A DNA stretch of 64,000 nt from CAYSCZ01 sp964429655 (lineage in GTDB: Bacteria > Bacteroidota > Bacteroidia > Cytophagales > Cyclobacteriaceae): contig CAYSCZ010000007.1 in the NCBI GenBank assembly GCA_964429655.1, positions 1 to 64,000 on the forward strand, in the 5' to 3' direction. Positions within the stretch are counted from its first letter, which is position 1. The number at the start of each line of letters is the position of its first letter. The position numbers were made by a program, and so were the translations under genes. The notes below the pieces were generated by a model that made no database searches, was not told where the DNA came from, and worked only from the letters and a program-made list of their open reading frames with translations. Below are positions 25,099 through 35,069 of the stretch, one piece after another.

Positions 25099-26016
25099 AT
25101 GGATGATTTGCGTATTGTATTTATGGGAACGCCTGAATTTGCTGTACCCAGTCTTAGAATATTAGTTGAAAATAACAAAAATATTGTTGGGGTAATTACA
25201 GCGCCCGATAAGCCCAGGGGCCGAGGAAAACAGATCTCATCCCCACCAATTAAAGAATATTGTTTAAATCAGGGATTAAACATACTGCAGCCTAAAAACC
25301 TAAAAGATCCCCGTTTTCTCGATGAATTGAAAGCTTTACAGCCTGACTTACAAGTTGTGGTTGCTTTTCGAATGCTTCCGGAGGTTGTCTGGTCGTCACC
25401 ACCTTTGGGTACATTTAATTTACATGCCTCATTACTTCCGCAGTACCGGGGAGCAGCTCCAATAAACTGGGCAATCATTAATGGAGAAAAAGAAACTGGG
25501 GTAACCACCTTTTTTTTAAAACATGAAATTGATACGGGTGCTTTGATATTTCAGGAAAAAGAAACGATTATGCCGGAAGAGGATGCCGGTTCGCTCTATA
25601 ATCGGTTAATGAAAAAGGGGGCCAACCTGGTACTTAAAACGGTAGAGGCCATTGAAAAAAATAATTTTAGTTTGAAACCTCAGGAAGCATTGGAAGCATT
25701 AAAACCTGCTCCTAAAATTTTTAAAGACACTTGTAAGATCGATTGGAACCAGTCAGCAGCCAGAATAAAAGATTTTGTGAGAGGTTTATCACCCCATCCA
25801 TCGGCTTGGACATTGATTAATAATAAAATTTGTAAGATATTTAGGGTAAATATTACAAAAGCTGGAAAGGAAGAGCACTCCGGCAATTATGAAACTGATG
25901 GAGAAAATTATCTCAGGTTTCGTTGCCTGGATGGTTACATTGAGGTGATAGAAATTCAAATGGAAGGAAAAAAGATGATGGAAATAAAAGCTTTTTTAAG
26001 AGGAAATAAATTATGA
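25099..26016 (+). CDS. fmt: Methionyl-tRNA formyltransferase
   Basis: A 305-residue enzyme that formylates initiator Met-tRNA using 10-formyl-tetrahydrofolate. The N-terminal Rossmann-type domain begins IVFMGTPEFAVPSL. The folate-binding catalytic loop LHASLLPQYRGAAPINWAI is near residues 114-132, with the conserved Asn, His and the later GVTTFFLKHEIDTG. The C-terminal OB-like domain starts near 205. Its stop overlaps the start of folA by four bases (ATGA), so the two folate-using enzymes are translationally coupled. Confidence 0.96.
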   Translation: MDDLRIVFMGTPEFAVPSLRILVENNKNIVGVITAPDKPRGRGKQISSPPIKEYCLNQGLNILQPKNLKDPRFLDELKALQPDLQVVVAFRMLPEVVWSSPPLGTFNLHASLLPQYRGAAPINWAIINGEKETGVTTFFLKHEIDTGALIFQEKETIMPEEDAGSLYNRLMKKGANLVLKTVEAIEKNNFSLKPQEALEALKPAPKIFKDTCKIDWNQSAARIKDFVRGLSPHPSAWTLINNKICKIFRVNITKAGKEEHSGNYETDGENYLRFRCLDGYIEVIEIQMEGKKMMEIKAFLRGNKL

Positions 26017-26516
26017 AAATATCAATGATCGCGGCCATGAGCCGAAACAGGGTAATTGGTTTAAATAATGACCTACCATGGCACTTGCCCGATGATTTTA
26101 AATATTTTAAAGCAACGACAGCCGGACATCACGTGATCATGGGACGTAGAAATTTCGAATCTTTGCAGCAGGCCTTTCAACCGCTTCCAAACCGTCCTAA
26201 CATCGTCATTACCAGAAAGGATAAGTATGATGGTAAAGGAGCTTATGTGGTCAATAGTCTTGAGAAGGCACTGGAAATTGCAAGGGAAAATGGTGAAGAA
26301 GAAGCTTTCATTATTGGTGGAGGGGAGATTTACAAAATGGCACTTCCTGATACAGATTACATCTATCTCACCGAAGTCGACGCTGAATTTGACGGTGATA
26401 CCTATTTCCCGGAATTTCCAAAAAATGAATGGAAAGAGGTTTCAAGGAAACATCATGCTGTAGATGCCAAACATGCGCATTCATTTGATTTTGTGATATA
26501 TGAAAGGGTGATTTAA
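26013..26516 (+). CDS. folA: Dihydrofolate reductase
   Basis: A 167-residue enzyme reducing dihydrofolate to tetrahydrofolate with NADPH. It shows the family pattern MISMIAA-like start (KISMIAAMSRNRVIGLNNDLPWHLPDD), the NADPH loop VIMGRRNFESL near 45-55 and IIGGGEIYKMAL near 95-106. Asp near residue 26 in the PWHLPDD segment is the usual active-site acid. The ATGA overlap with fmt links folate supply to the folate-consuming formylase. The subtilase gene follows after ten bases. Confidence 0.97.
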   Translation: MKISMIAAMSRNRVIGLNNDLPWHLPDDFKYFKATTAGHHVIMGRRNFESLQQAFQPLPNRPNIVITRKDKYDGKGAYVVNSLEKALEIARENGEEEAFIIGGGEIYKMALPDTDYIYLTEVDAEFDGDTYFPEFPKNEWKEVSRKHHAVDAKHAHSFDFVIYERVI

Positions 26517-26526
26517 TCTTTTAAAG

Positions 26527-29500
26527 ATGTACCGTCGTCTATTTCTGTTGCTTTTTACTTTTTTAGCTGTTATTACCTCACATGCACAGGAAGAGGATAG
26601 ACATTTTGAATTTCCAGAGGGAGTAGGTTATAAAAATTGCGAGGATAATGTAGTAATATTTAAGTTAAATAATTCAATTACGCCCGGTAGTTTCGAAAAT
26701 CCACTGACTATTAATGAGGTTGAAAATATATTCTCTTTAGAAATTTGTACGCCTATTTATAGATCTGAACAAGTATTGAGTGCTAGCAAATACTTAAAGG
26801 GCATCTATAAAATCCATCTTAAGCAAGGAGACATTGTTGAAACAATAAACGAGTTACTGAAATACGATAATGTTCTTTATGCGGAGCCAAGTTATAAAGT
26901 TGAGTTATTGTATGTTCCTAATGACCCTGAGGCTAATTTGGATACAGGAAATCAGGAATATCTGGAAATTGTGAAAGCTTATGAGGCCTGGGATATTACT
27001 AGGGGTGATACCAATGTAGTTATTGGAATAAGTGACACCGGGATGGACCTTGATCATGAAGACCTTCAGGAAAATATTTATTTAAACCATGCTGATCCTG
27101 TAAATGGGATAGATGATGATCTTAATGGTTATGTGGATGATTACATTGGTTGGGATATTGCCAATAATGATAATTTTCCCGATGATGATAGAGTAACTCA
27201 TGGTACAGGGGTTTCAGGAGTGGCTGGAGCCACGACAAATAATGGAATAGGAATATCAGGTATAGGTTTTTATTCAAAAATAGTACCTATTAAAATTTTT
27301 GACTCTGGTAGTCCTTTCGCTATTAATCCTTATGAATCAATAATTTATGCTGCTGACAATGGAATTGATATATTGAATCTATCCTGGGGAGCCCCAAATA
27401 TATTTGAAAAGTATGTTCAAGATATAATTAATTATGCTGTATTAGAGCAGGATGTTGTTATAGTAGCAGCTGCCGGAAATACGCCTGAGGAACTAGATTT
27501 CTATCCGGCTTCCTATGAAAATGTTCTTTCAATTGGTGCCACGGATTTCGAAGATAACAAAACAGGATTCTCGACTTTTAGCTATAACGTTGATCTGGTT
27601 GCGCCTGGTATCAGGATTTTTACAACACGTAAAAACAATAATTATTTTAATCCCACAGGCACTTCTGTTTCATCTCCACAAGTTTCTGGAGCTGCTGCTT
27701 TAGTAAGGGATGCTTTTCCTCAATACAATGCGCTGCAAGTGATGGAACAACTTAGGGTAACGGCGGATGATATTTATTCGGTTGGTGACAATAATCAATA
27801 TTTTGGTCAACTTGGTCATGGGAGGTTAAACATTGAACAGGCTGTTACTGATGTCAATGCCATATCAGTTAGGCAAACTAACATGACCTATGACAATGGA
27901 ATTGGTGAATTGGCTTTTTATGGTGATCAGATCAAAATAAATATGAACTTCACTAATTTTTTAAATCCTTTATCTGACCTATCAATTAATTTTTCTACCG
28001 AATCTGAATTTGCTACCCTTCAAAACCCAACGATGTCAATAGGAGACATGGAAATGATGGGGGTCACTGCTAACCATACTTTAAACATATTGCTAGATGA
28101 TGAAACACCGCCCAATGAGCGAATAATCATAAAAATAGATTACCAGGCTGTTGGATATGAAGATTTTGAATTTATGGAATTCACAACAGAGCCGAATTAT
28201 GCCGATTTATCTACCGCTTCATTAAATACCACTATTGCTGGTAATGGAAATTTAGGTTATGCGAATGACGCTCAGACTGACGGTATGGGATTGACATTTA
28301 ATTCTGAAAATCTTTTATCACAATTTGGGCTGATGATTGCACTAAGCAATGGAGTGGTGGTTGACAATGTGGTAAATAATCTTAATCAACAAACCAGGGA
28401 TTTCGATTTTAAGACCATAAAAAACATTAAGGTTGATGATAATGGTCAGTCTGATTTGGTTGCTTCATCAAACTTCAATCCTGTATTGGACAGTCTGGAC
28501 ACCATTATGTTTGTTGAGCAGGAATTACTTTCCTTTGTGTCGGAGGATTTTTACATTTTAGAATACAGAATTACCAATACCTCAGATAAGCAGTGGGACC
28601 CTATTAAGCTTGCATTATTTTCCGATTGGCAACTTGGTGACACAATCAATAATAAAGCGAGTTGGAATGATGAACTTGATCTTGGTTACGTTTCAGATGA
28701 AAATATTTTTGCCGGCATTTCATTGTTAACAGGTCAAAATTCAATAATTCACGCTCTAGATATTGGAGATTATCATGGGAACGAGGCTGAATTAGATAGT
28801 TTATTGCTTGATACTTTAAAGCATAAATTACTAAATGAGGAAAAGTTACTGGCAGGTGAGCTTGGTGATGGTAATGATGTGGGGATTATAGTTGGAGGAA
28901 GCATTCCACCAATTGATCCCTACAGTAGTGAAAAGATCGCTTTCTTTATTAATGTAGAAAATGATCTACTATCCCTGCAAGAAAGTGCGACTCAGGCCAG
29001 GCTTAAATATGAAGACCACCTCCAAAATCCTCCGGTAACTGCAAAATTTGAAACCTGCAAAAACGATAATGTGATTTTATCATTTGAGGACAATCAATTA
29101 TATTCCTATTTTAAAGATCCTCTGGCTCAAGAATTGATCGGGTCAGGGCGTGAATTTGAATTTGGACCCATCCTTAATGATACAATAATTTATTTTAGAA
29201 ATTCGGAAAATCAATATCTGGGAGAGATAGAAGCTCTGACCATTGCAGTTTTCGAAGCGAGTCCTTCCATATCATTTGAAGATACAGTTTTTATTAATGA
29301 CGACGGATTGGTCGTTGTAAATTTCAATGACTTAACAGAGGAGTCAATAAGTTGGTTATGGAATTTTGGCGATGGAAGCTCAAGTACAATCAAAAATCCT
29401 GTTAATACCTACACGGCAACTGGCGAATATGAAATAACTCTTTTGGTTACCAATGTTCAGGGCTGTTCAGAATCAATCACTAAGGACCTGTTTGTGGCAG

Positions 29501-29530
29501 CGCGTAGCGATGAGCCGGTGTTAGAAGATC
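26527..29530 (+). CDS. Secreted subtilisin-like (S8) protease, N-terminal part before an assembly gap
   Basis: Start of a large exported protease that continues at 29631-31174. A signal peptide (residues 1 to about 21, ending SHAQ) and a prodomain-like region (about 50-120) precede the S8 catalytic domain. The triad is Asp170 (ISDTGMDLDHED), His225 (THGTGVSG) and Ser380 (GTSVSSP). Next comes a long beta-rich region (about 450-830), an Ig-like module (about 840-915) and the first PKD domain (about 915-985, WLWNFGDGSSS). The frame reaches the 100-N gap intact. The apparent stop after the gap is an artefact, because 100 Ns shift the frame. With the predicted 609 missing bases the whole gene would encode 1718 residues. 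It follows folA by ten bases but may not share its role. Confidence 0.9.
29476..29530 (+). repeat. Left fragment of the repeat copy lost in the gap
   Basis: These 55 bases are identical to 29924-29978 and run up to the first N. They encode ITKDLFVAARSDEPVLED. They mark the start of a second copy of the repeat at 29924-30642. Confidence 0.95.
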
Positions 29531-29630
29531 NNNNNNNNNNNNNNNNNNNNNNNNNNNNNNNNNNNNNNNNNNNNNNNNNNNNNNNNNNNNNNNNNNNNNN
29601 NNNNNNNNNNNNNNNNNNNNNNNNNNNNNN
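29531..29630. other. Assembly gap (100 N)
   Basis: A run of exactly 100 Ns, the usual placeholder for a gap of unknown size. It is flanked on both sides by exactly 55 bases repeated further on. Replacing it with the 609 bases corresponding to 29979-30587 restores a single reading frame through the subtilase gene. Confidence 0.98.
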
Positions 29631-29685
29631 CCATTTTATATGTTGGAGGAATTGATAAAGGGATAGAAAGTGGTATTGTATCGGC
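29631..29685 (+). repeat. Right fragment of the repeat copy lost in the gap
   Basis: These 55 bases are identical to 30588-30642 and start at the first base after the gap. They encode ILYVGGIDKGIESGIVSA. Identity stops abruptly at 29686 (cgtg against aggc). Confidence 0.95.
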
Positions 29686-31174
29686 CGTGATAGAAGTGTT
29701 TTCCTTTGTGCCACAGTTTATTTTCCCGGACACCGTTTATGTTGACGGGTCGGGTATGGCTTTGGTCAGTTTTGAGGATTTGACGGTAGGTTCGGTCAGA
29801 TGGTTATGGGATTTTGGCGATGGGCACAGTAGTGACTCTAAGGACCCCCTCAATGTTTACACCTCTACCGGGCTTTATGAAGTGATGTTGGAGGTTGTTA
29901 ACGGTTCAGGATGTACGGGGGTCATCACTAAGGACCTGTTTGTGGCAGCGCGTAGCGATGAGCCGGTGTTAGAAGATCAGGAGATATGCTATGGTGAACA
30001 GGCATTGCTTGATGCGTCGAACAGCGATATCCTAAGGGTGTATGTCGATGAGGGGTTGTCGGAACTGCTGTATGAAGGCCCGGTCTTCGAGACGGGTCCG
30101 TTGGAAAGGGACACCATTTACTATGTCACCAATGCGGAAGGTGATTTTGAGAGCCATCCGGTATCGGTAGAGGTTATGGTTTATGATGAGCTAGCGGTTG
30201 ATATCAGTTATCAAATAGACACGACAGACCTTGGCTCAACCAACAAGGTCCGTTTGATCAATGCCAGTGGTTATGGAGACGAGTTATGGACGGTAGATGG
30301 CGAGGAGTTTACGACCAGGTCACCGATTGTAGAAGTTGATCTTACAGAAGGGATAAATGTTCGGTTGTCAGTCACCGATGGAAATGGATGCGAAGGAACT
30401 GTGGAGCGTTTGTTGGAATTAGGGGAGTCCCCGTTGCCTATAGTAGCATCTATGGCGGTATGTCCTGGCAGCGAGGTATTATTGGAGCCGTTCAATGGTA
30501 CTTTATTTAATTTTTACCGTGACTCAGAAGGCACAGACCTTCTTCACCGGGGCAGTCAGTTAAAGGTCAGCGTATTGGACAGTGATACCATTTTATATGT
30601 TGGAGGAATTGATAAAGGGATAGAAAGTGGTATTGTATCGGCAGGCATCAATGTGAGCAGAATAATTCCTGAGATTATACCAACACCTCTTGAAATATCC
30701 TTGCCCGGCGATAACGTTGTGCAGTTATTAGCAACACCAGATGGGTTGAATTATAAATGGTATGTGAATGGTTTTTTTCAGGGAGTTGGTCAAGTGAAAG
30801 AACTATCTTTCTTTGAACTAGGATCACATGAAATAATCCTTAAAGTTGAAGATTCACTGGGATGTTATGCTTATGATACTTTAGAGTATAACGTACGACT
30901 AATTACATCACTTGAAGAACATATTGACCCTCAATTCAAAATTTATCCGAATCCTGCTAATAATGATGTGACCTTATCACTCGTAAAACATGCCTTATTA
31001 GAAGATTTAGAAATTAAACTGATTGATCTGACTGGAAGCACAATCAAACTGCCAATAAAAAGGCGATCGCAAGATAAATTAACTTTTAACATTAGTGATC
31101 ATAAGAAAGGAGTTTATATCATTCAGATTAACGCTTCTGGAAATATTTATCATAAACGCCTGATTATTTACTAA
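29631..31174 (+). CDS. Subtilisin-like protease, C-terminal part with PKD/Ig modules and T9SS sorting domain
   Basis: Continuation of the gene begun at 26527. In order it holds the tail of a lost Ig-like module, a second PKD domain (WLWDFGDGHSS), the repeated module (Ig-like, PKD-like, Ig-like; 29924-30642), a further PKD-like stretch, and a C-terminal type IX secretion sorting domain of type A. That domain starts FKIYPNPANNDVTLSL and ends with the KGVYIIQI...KRLIIY pattern. Cargo of this system crosses the outer membrane and is cut and usually anchored at the surface or released. An ATG at 29687 opens the frame by chance, but the frame extends back to the gap, so it is not the true start. 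The stop overlaps the convergent small membrane protein gene by four bases. Confidence 0.88.
29924..30642 (+). repeat. 719-bp repeat unit, complete copy
   Basis: Its first 55 bases recur at 29476-29530 and its last 55 at 29631-29685, on either side of the gap. The lost sequence is therefore most simply another copy of this unit. It is visibly richer in G+C than the sequence before 29476 and after 30642. Confidence 0.8.
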
Positions 31175-31542
31175 TTATAAATACTTTTTTGGTTCTGCTT
31201 CATGAAAATTTTTCTGAAACTATTACCTGATAGCGCTGCAAAGCTCGCTAACAGACCGCCCAATATACCTGTCATGATTATAAGGTAAACAGGATCATTT
31301 ACAGGAAATAGCTCAACCATTTGAGAAGACATGATGGACCTGGTTTCAACATCCAATTTCCAGGTCACACCCATCCACAGCAACCCTACACCAAGAAACG
31401 AGGATAAAAAAACATTTAATCCATGACCTGGGATCAATGCAGCAATAAGGGCTGTTGGAATAATGAATATCCACCAGGAAAAGTATAGTCCGCACAAATA
31501 AGCCGAAGCCCCAAACAATATCAGACGAAGTAAAAATTTCAT
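31171..31542 (-). CDS. Small integral membrane protein of unknown function
   Basis: A 123-residue protein with about four hydrophobic segments (residues 3-20, 22-44, 46-65, 87-110) and a basic C-terminal tail. I do not recognise the family. Its start lies one base after the stop of the penicillin acylase gene, so it is the second gene of that transcript. It may assist an envelope process, but this is only context. Confidence 0.7.
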   Translation of the reverse strand: MKFLLRLILFGASAYLCGLYFSWWIFIIPTALIAALIPGHGLNVFLSSFLGVGLLWMGVTWKLDVETRSIMSSQMVELFPVNDPVYLIIMTGILGGLLASFAALSGNSFRKIFMKQNQKSIYN

Positions 31543-31543
31543 G

Positions 31544-33964
31544 TTATTCAGGTTTTAGGGTCGTGGATGAAGTTATCATATCCTCATTTTCATTTTTAGA
31601 ATCCGGGAAATACAATTGAAAGTATTCTCCTTTTGCCCAGCTTTCTATCATATGCGCATATTTTGGATTCCCCGGGTTACCTGATTGGCTTCCGGGATAT
31701 ATACCCCATGCTTTCACATTATCGGGTTCTAGCTCAACTACCATGCGCCACGATGGTCCATGGGTACCACTGGCGGCATTAACGATATTATGATTTCCTC
31801 CTATTTTTATTTGATCTCTACTGAAGGGTTCAATGCGCAATAAATGAGAAACACTTGTATTTTTAAATATATACCATTGAATATCATCTCCATTTTCCCT
31901 TTTCCAGTTAGTAAGTGAGTCAGTCATGTTATTAAAAGTATTGTTTATCAATTCCCGGATTGTTTCATTATGCTGGGTCTCAATCATATCAATAAATGGC
32001 AAATCAGGGTAGTTCTTAACGAGGTGAATGGTATTATAAATATTAGGTCTGTAGTTTGCAAATGACATGGTATCGTATTCATCCCATAATTGATCATAGA
32101 AAATGTCAGACCATAATTCAAAGATAGATGGAGCGGTAATATCGGGTTTATTAAAGTAATCCCACTGCCTCAAATCCTGATATAATGCTTTTTTTTCATT
32201 GTCAAATCTTGTGGTGTCCAAACTATCTAACATAAAAGGTAAACTTTCAGAAGCGATATAATTAAAGTTATCGTTTTGTAACTTCATCATATCTTCAGCT
32301 TTCAGCCCATTTGTAACTCTTAGTCTATCGTTTATCCTTCTATTTCTATAATGTTCAAAATTATGATCATAATCATAATAAGGATAAGTGGAATCTACCG
32401 GGTGTTGATTTGCTGAGCTGATGAAATTCCTTTCAGGATTGACTGATTCGAGATTATGCGCCCTGGGAATATATTCCGCCCATTCATATTCAGATATCGA
32501 CCCATCCATTAAAAACTTTCCTTGCTCTCTCCATTTTACAGGAAATTTCCCTGGTATCCTTATCGCAATATTTCCTTTTGCATCAGCATAGGCGAAATTC
32601 TGCGGTGGACCAGTATAATAGGATAAGCCTTCTTTAAAATCATCGTAGTTTGAGGCTTTATTTATCATCCATAAAGATTTAATCTCCTCTGCCGGGTCAT
32701 GCGCTGTCCAACGCATGGCATAATTAATTTCCTCGCTATTTCCTTTAAAATTTCTATCATAGCTTACCGGACCATAATGGGTGTATATAATAGTATCATA
32801 AAAAGTGCTGCTATCACTTATTAAAATTTCTTCTATCACCTGCTGGGTTTTTAACCATTTATCATCGTATTTATACTCGTCCCTTTTACTTGATTTAAAT
32901 TCTATCGCATACCAATCCACCAGATCTCGTTTTGCATTTGTCAAGCCCCAGGCGATTGAATCATTAAATCCGATGATCACACCAGGTAAACCGGGCAAAG
33001 TGGATCCCATCACGTTCATGCCCTCGCAATTAAGATGTGCGATATACCACAAAGAGGGAAGGTTTAACCCCAGGTCTGGTTCATTTGCTAATAATGGGAA
33101 GCCGTTCGCGCTTTTGTTTCCGTTTATTGCAAAATTATTACTTCCATTTCTTGGATCCGGATTTTTTATAGTTGAAGGCGTTTTTATGTCAGGATAATTC
33201 AAATTTGGACGGTCTATCTTTATCTGTTGGAAATCAAATTTGGTCCCAACAGGTATAACAGGATCAACTTTATCAGGATATTCAGGATAAAGTAATTCAA
33301 ATCGTTCCCTGCCTAAAAGGCTGATCAGGTTAGTGTTTTCCAGGTCCCTTTCTCCTCTCGATAGCTGGTCAGCCATTTCTTTTAGCAGAAGGCATGATTT
33401 GAAATTATTCCATGGTTCCGGATCGTAATTCAATAATTTATATTCTATAGGATATTTTCCGGGTGAGAGACTTTTGATGTAAGCATTAACCCCTTTTGTG
33501 TATGCGTCCAGTTTATTTTTAATTTCAGGTTGCTGTTCAACCAGTTTAAGTGTTTGTTTTGCTCCATAGGTTAATCCTTTTCGTCTTTGACCTCTATCAA
33601 AATCCAGCGCTCTCTTGCCAATAATTTCAGATATTCGACCTGCTGTAGCATACAATTGAAATTCCATCTGCCACAAACGATGGTAAGCGGTTATATACCC
33701 CTGAGCGAAATACAGGTCTTCTTCATTATTGGCAAAAATGTGGGGGATAACTAACGAATCAAATTCTATGGTAACTTGATCTTTGAGACCTTCGAGTTTT
33801 ATGTTTTGGGAGATGTTTAAGGCCTCTTCTTCCCCATTAACCCAAAACCCACTCCAGGGATTTAAAAATTTACCGATTGGGGGTATATTTCCAAACTTAA
33901 TATTTAAGGCAATTACGGCAGATAAAGTTAAAATAATCCAAAATGCAAACCTTAAAACCTTCAT
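31544..33964 (-). CDS. Penicillin acylase family protein (Ntn hydrolase)
   Basis: An 806-residue exported enzyme. A hydrophobic N-terminus (residues 5-25) is a signal or anchor. The precursor should self-cleave before Ser275, in the NGSNNFAI motif typical of the family's autocatalytic site, giving an alpha subunit of about 250 residues and a long beta subunit with the N-terminal Ser nucleophile. Later conserved pieces include GLTNAKRDLVDWYAIE, RWTAHDP and the Asn/Arg-rich SANQHPVDSTYPYYYD-like region. Family members hydrolyse amide bonds in beta-lactams, acyl-homoserine lactones or other N-acyl compounds. The natural substrate here is unknown. It has its own promoter-like sequence upstream and is followed by a small membrane protein. 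Confidence 0.92.
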   Translation of the reverse strand: MKVLRFAFWIILTLSAVIALNIKFGNIPPIGKFLNPWSGFWVNGEEEALNISQNIKLEGLKDQVTIEFDSLVIPHIFANNEEDLYFAQGYITAYHRLWQMEFQLYATAGRISEIIGKRALDFDRGQRRKGLTYGAKQTLKLVEQQPEIKNKLDAYTKGVNAYIKSLSPGKYPIEYKLLNYDPEPWNNFKSCLLLKEMADQLSRGERDLENTNLISLLGRERFELLYPEYPDKVDPVIPVGTKFDFQQIKIDRPNLNYPDIKTPSTIKNPDPRNGSNNFAINGNKSANGFPLLANEPDLGLNLPSLWYIAHLNCEGMNVMGSTLPGLPGVIIGFNDSIAWGLTNAKRDLVDWYAIEFKSSKRDEYKYDDKWLKTQQVIEEILISDSSTFYDTIIYTHYGPVSYDRNFKGNSEEINYAMRWTAHDPAEEIKSLWMINKASNYDDFKEGLSYYTGPPQNFAYADAKGNIAIRIPGKFPVKWREQGKFLMDGSISEYEWAEYIPRAHNLESVNPERNFISSANQHPVDSTYPYYDYDHNFEHYRNRRINDRLRVTNGLKAEDMMKLQNDNFNYIASESLPFMLDSLDTTRFDNEKKALYQDLRQWDYFNKPDITAPSIFELWSDIFYDQLWDEYDTMSFANYRPNIYNTIHLVKNYPDLPFIDMIETQHNETIRELINNTFNNMTDSLTNWKRENGDDIQWYIFKNTSVSHLLRIEPFSRDQIKIGGNHNIVNAASGTHGPSWRMVVELEPDNVKAWGIYPGSQSGNPGNPKYAHMIESWAKGEYFQLYFPDSKNENEDMITSSTTLKPE

Positions 33965-34009
33965 TTTTGCGATATAGTCGTTGAAAATTTATAATAATTA
34001 ATTAATCTT

Positions 34010-34039
34010 CTAAGATAAATTAATCTTTGGATTATCAAA
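34010..34039 (-). promoter_or_regulatory. Promoter of the penicillin acylase transcript
   Basis: On the minus strand TTTG (34039-34036) is followed after 18 bases by TATCTTAG (34017-34010). The -7 sequence is identical to that of the GH3 gene promoter. The start codon at 33964 lies about 40 bases further on. Confidence 0.45.
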
Positions 34040-34169
34040 CTTTATTACAGCCATTATTTATGCTTCCGGGTGTTAGGCTTTATATAATGTTTTGGATAAT
34101 ATAGTGTGCAGTGGATTACAATATTGGACTTACCCCGATAATCAACCATTCATTACAAAGATTTTATTT

Positions 34170-35036
34170 TTAAGGCTTCATAAATAAAGGTTGTTTATTA
34201 GCCCTTGTTTTTTTCTGGAAAAGATCCGGCGGTATGTACCACTCAATTCTTGCCTGGACCATTAGATATGTGTCCTTAGTATCTGGATCTCCTCTAGGAC
34301 CGCCGGGTACCTGCGCTTCAAAAGCTGCTTCATTAATAACCCCTATCTCTTCATTTCTATTAGATAATGCCTGACGAATTGGATCAGAAAAAGGGCCTCC
34401 ATAAGTATTGGAGACATCATCAATATAATCCTCAAAAGTGAATCGGTAATTTGCCTCAAAATTAAGACTTAGAAATTCATTCAGCCTAAGTTTAATACCG
34501 ACCCCAACGGGTAGCACTAAGGCAATATTGCCATAAGACACACCCTCCGTTTCAAAGTCACTTAAAGTATATGTGACACTATCCAAGGTTGTCTTTGGGT
34601 TAAACGTTGTAAAACCGATACCCGCAGTAAAATATGGATCGAAAGGCCTGCGGCGATGATAATCCCCCACATACTTAAATGGATAAAAAACTCCTTCCAG
34701 TTTAAATTCGAAATTATTTGAAAAAAAAGACAAGTTTCTTTGTCGGTTGAATGAGCTATCCGCTGCCTGGATATCATCGCCTTCAATGTTATAGTAAGTA
34801 AATTCAGCTCTGGCACCAATCCTGGAGTATAACCTGGCCTCCAGGCTTAAGGTAAAATTATTTAGCCCGTTTAACAATCCCCTACCGTTATCTAATTCGC
34901 CGAAATAAGCTGTCTGACCGGTCCCAAATGACAATGAAAAGTATCTGTCCTGAAATTTCCATCCTAAAAAATTCTGGGTATACCCTGTAAGACAAAAGGA
35001 AAAGAAAAATAAGAATAGAAAAACCTGTTTTGTCAT
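34170..35036 (-). CDS. Outer-membrane beta-barrel protein (DUF6089-like)
   Basis: A 288-residue protein with a signal peptide (residues 1-20, ending GYTQ). The body has alternating amphipathic strands with aromatic ends (YFSLSFGTGQTAYFGEL, LSLEARLYSRIGARAEFTYY, YFTAGIGFTTF, LNEFLSLNFEANYRFTF). The pattern resembles the DUF6089-type Bacteroidota surface barrels. It probably sits in the outer membrane, with no enzymatic motif. It follows the epimerase gene on the same strand by 33 bases. The function is unknown. Confidence 0.8.
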   Translation of the reverse strand: MTKQVFLFLFFFSFCLTGYTQNFLGWKFQDRYFSLSFGTGQTAYFGELDNGRGLLNGLNNFTLSLEARLYSRIGARAEFTYYNIEGDDIQAADSSFNRQRNLSFFSNNFEFKLEGVFYPFKYVGDYHRRRPFDPYFTAGIGFTTFNPKTTLDSVTYTLSDFETEGVSYGNIALVLPVGVGIKLRLNEFLSLNFEANYRFTFEDYIDDVSNTYGGPFSDPIRQALSNRNEEIGVINEAAFEAQVPGGPRGDPDTKDTYLMVQARIEWYIPPDLFQKKTRANKQPLFMKP

Positions 35037-35069
35037 AGCACTGTATCCAAAAATAAATAATCCCTGAAA

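Noticed and set aside
29531..29655. A second stop codon and frameshift at the end of the subtilase N-terminal part
   Set aside because: The frame change comes only from counting 100 Ns. The reading frames on both sides match if 609 bases are missing, so it is not a real frameshift or pseudogene.
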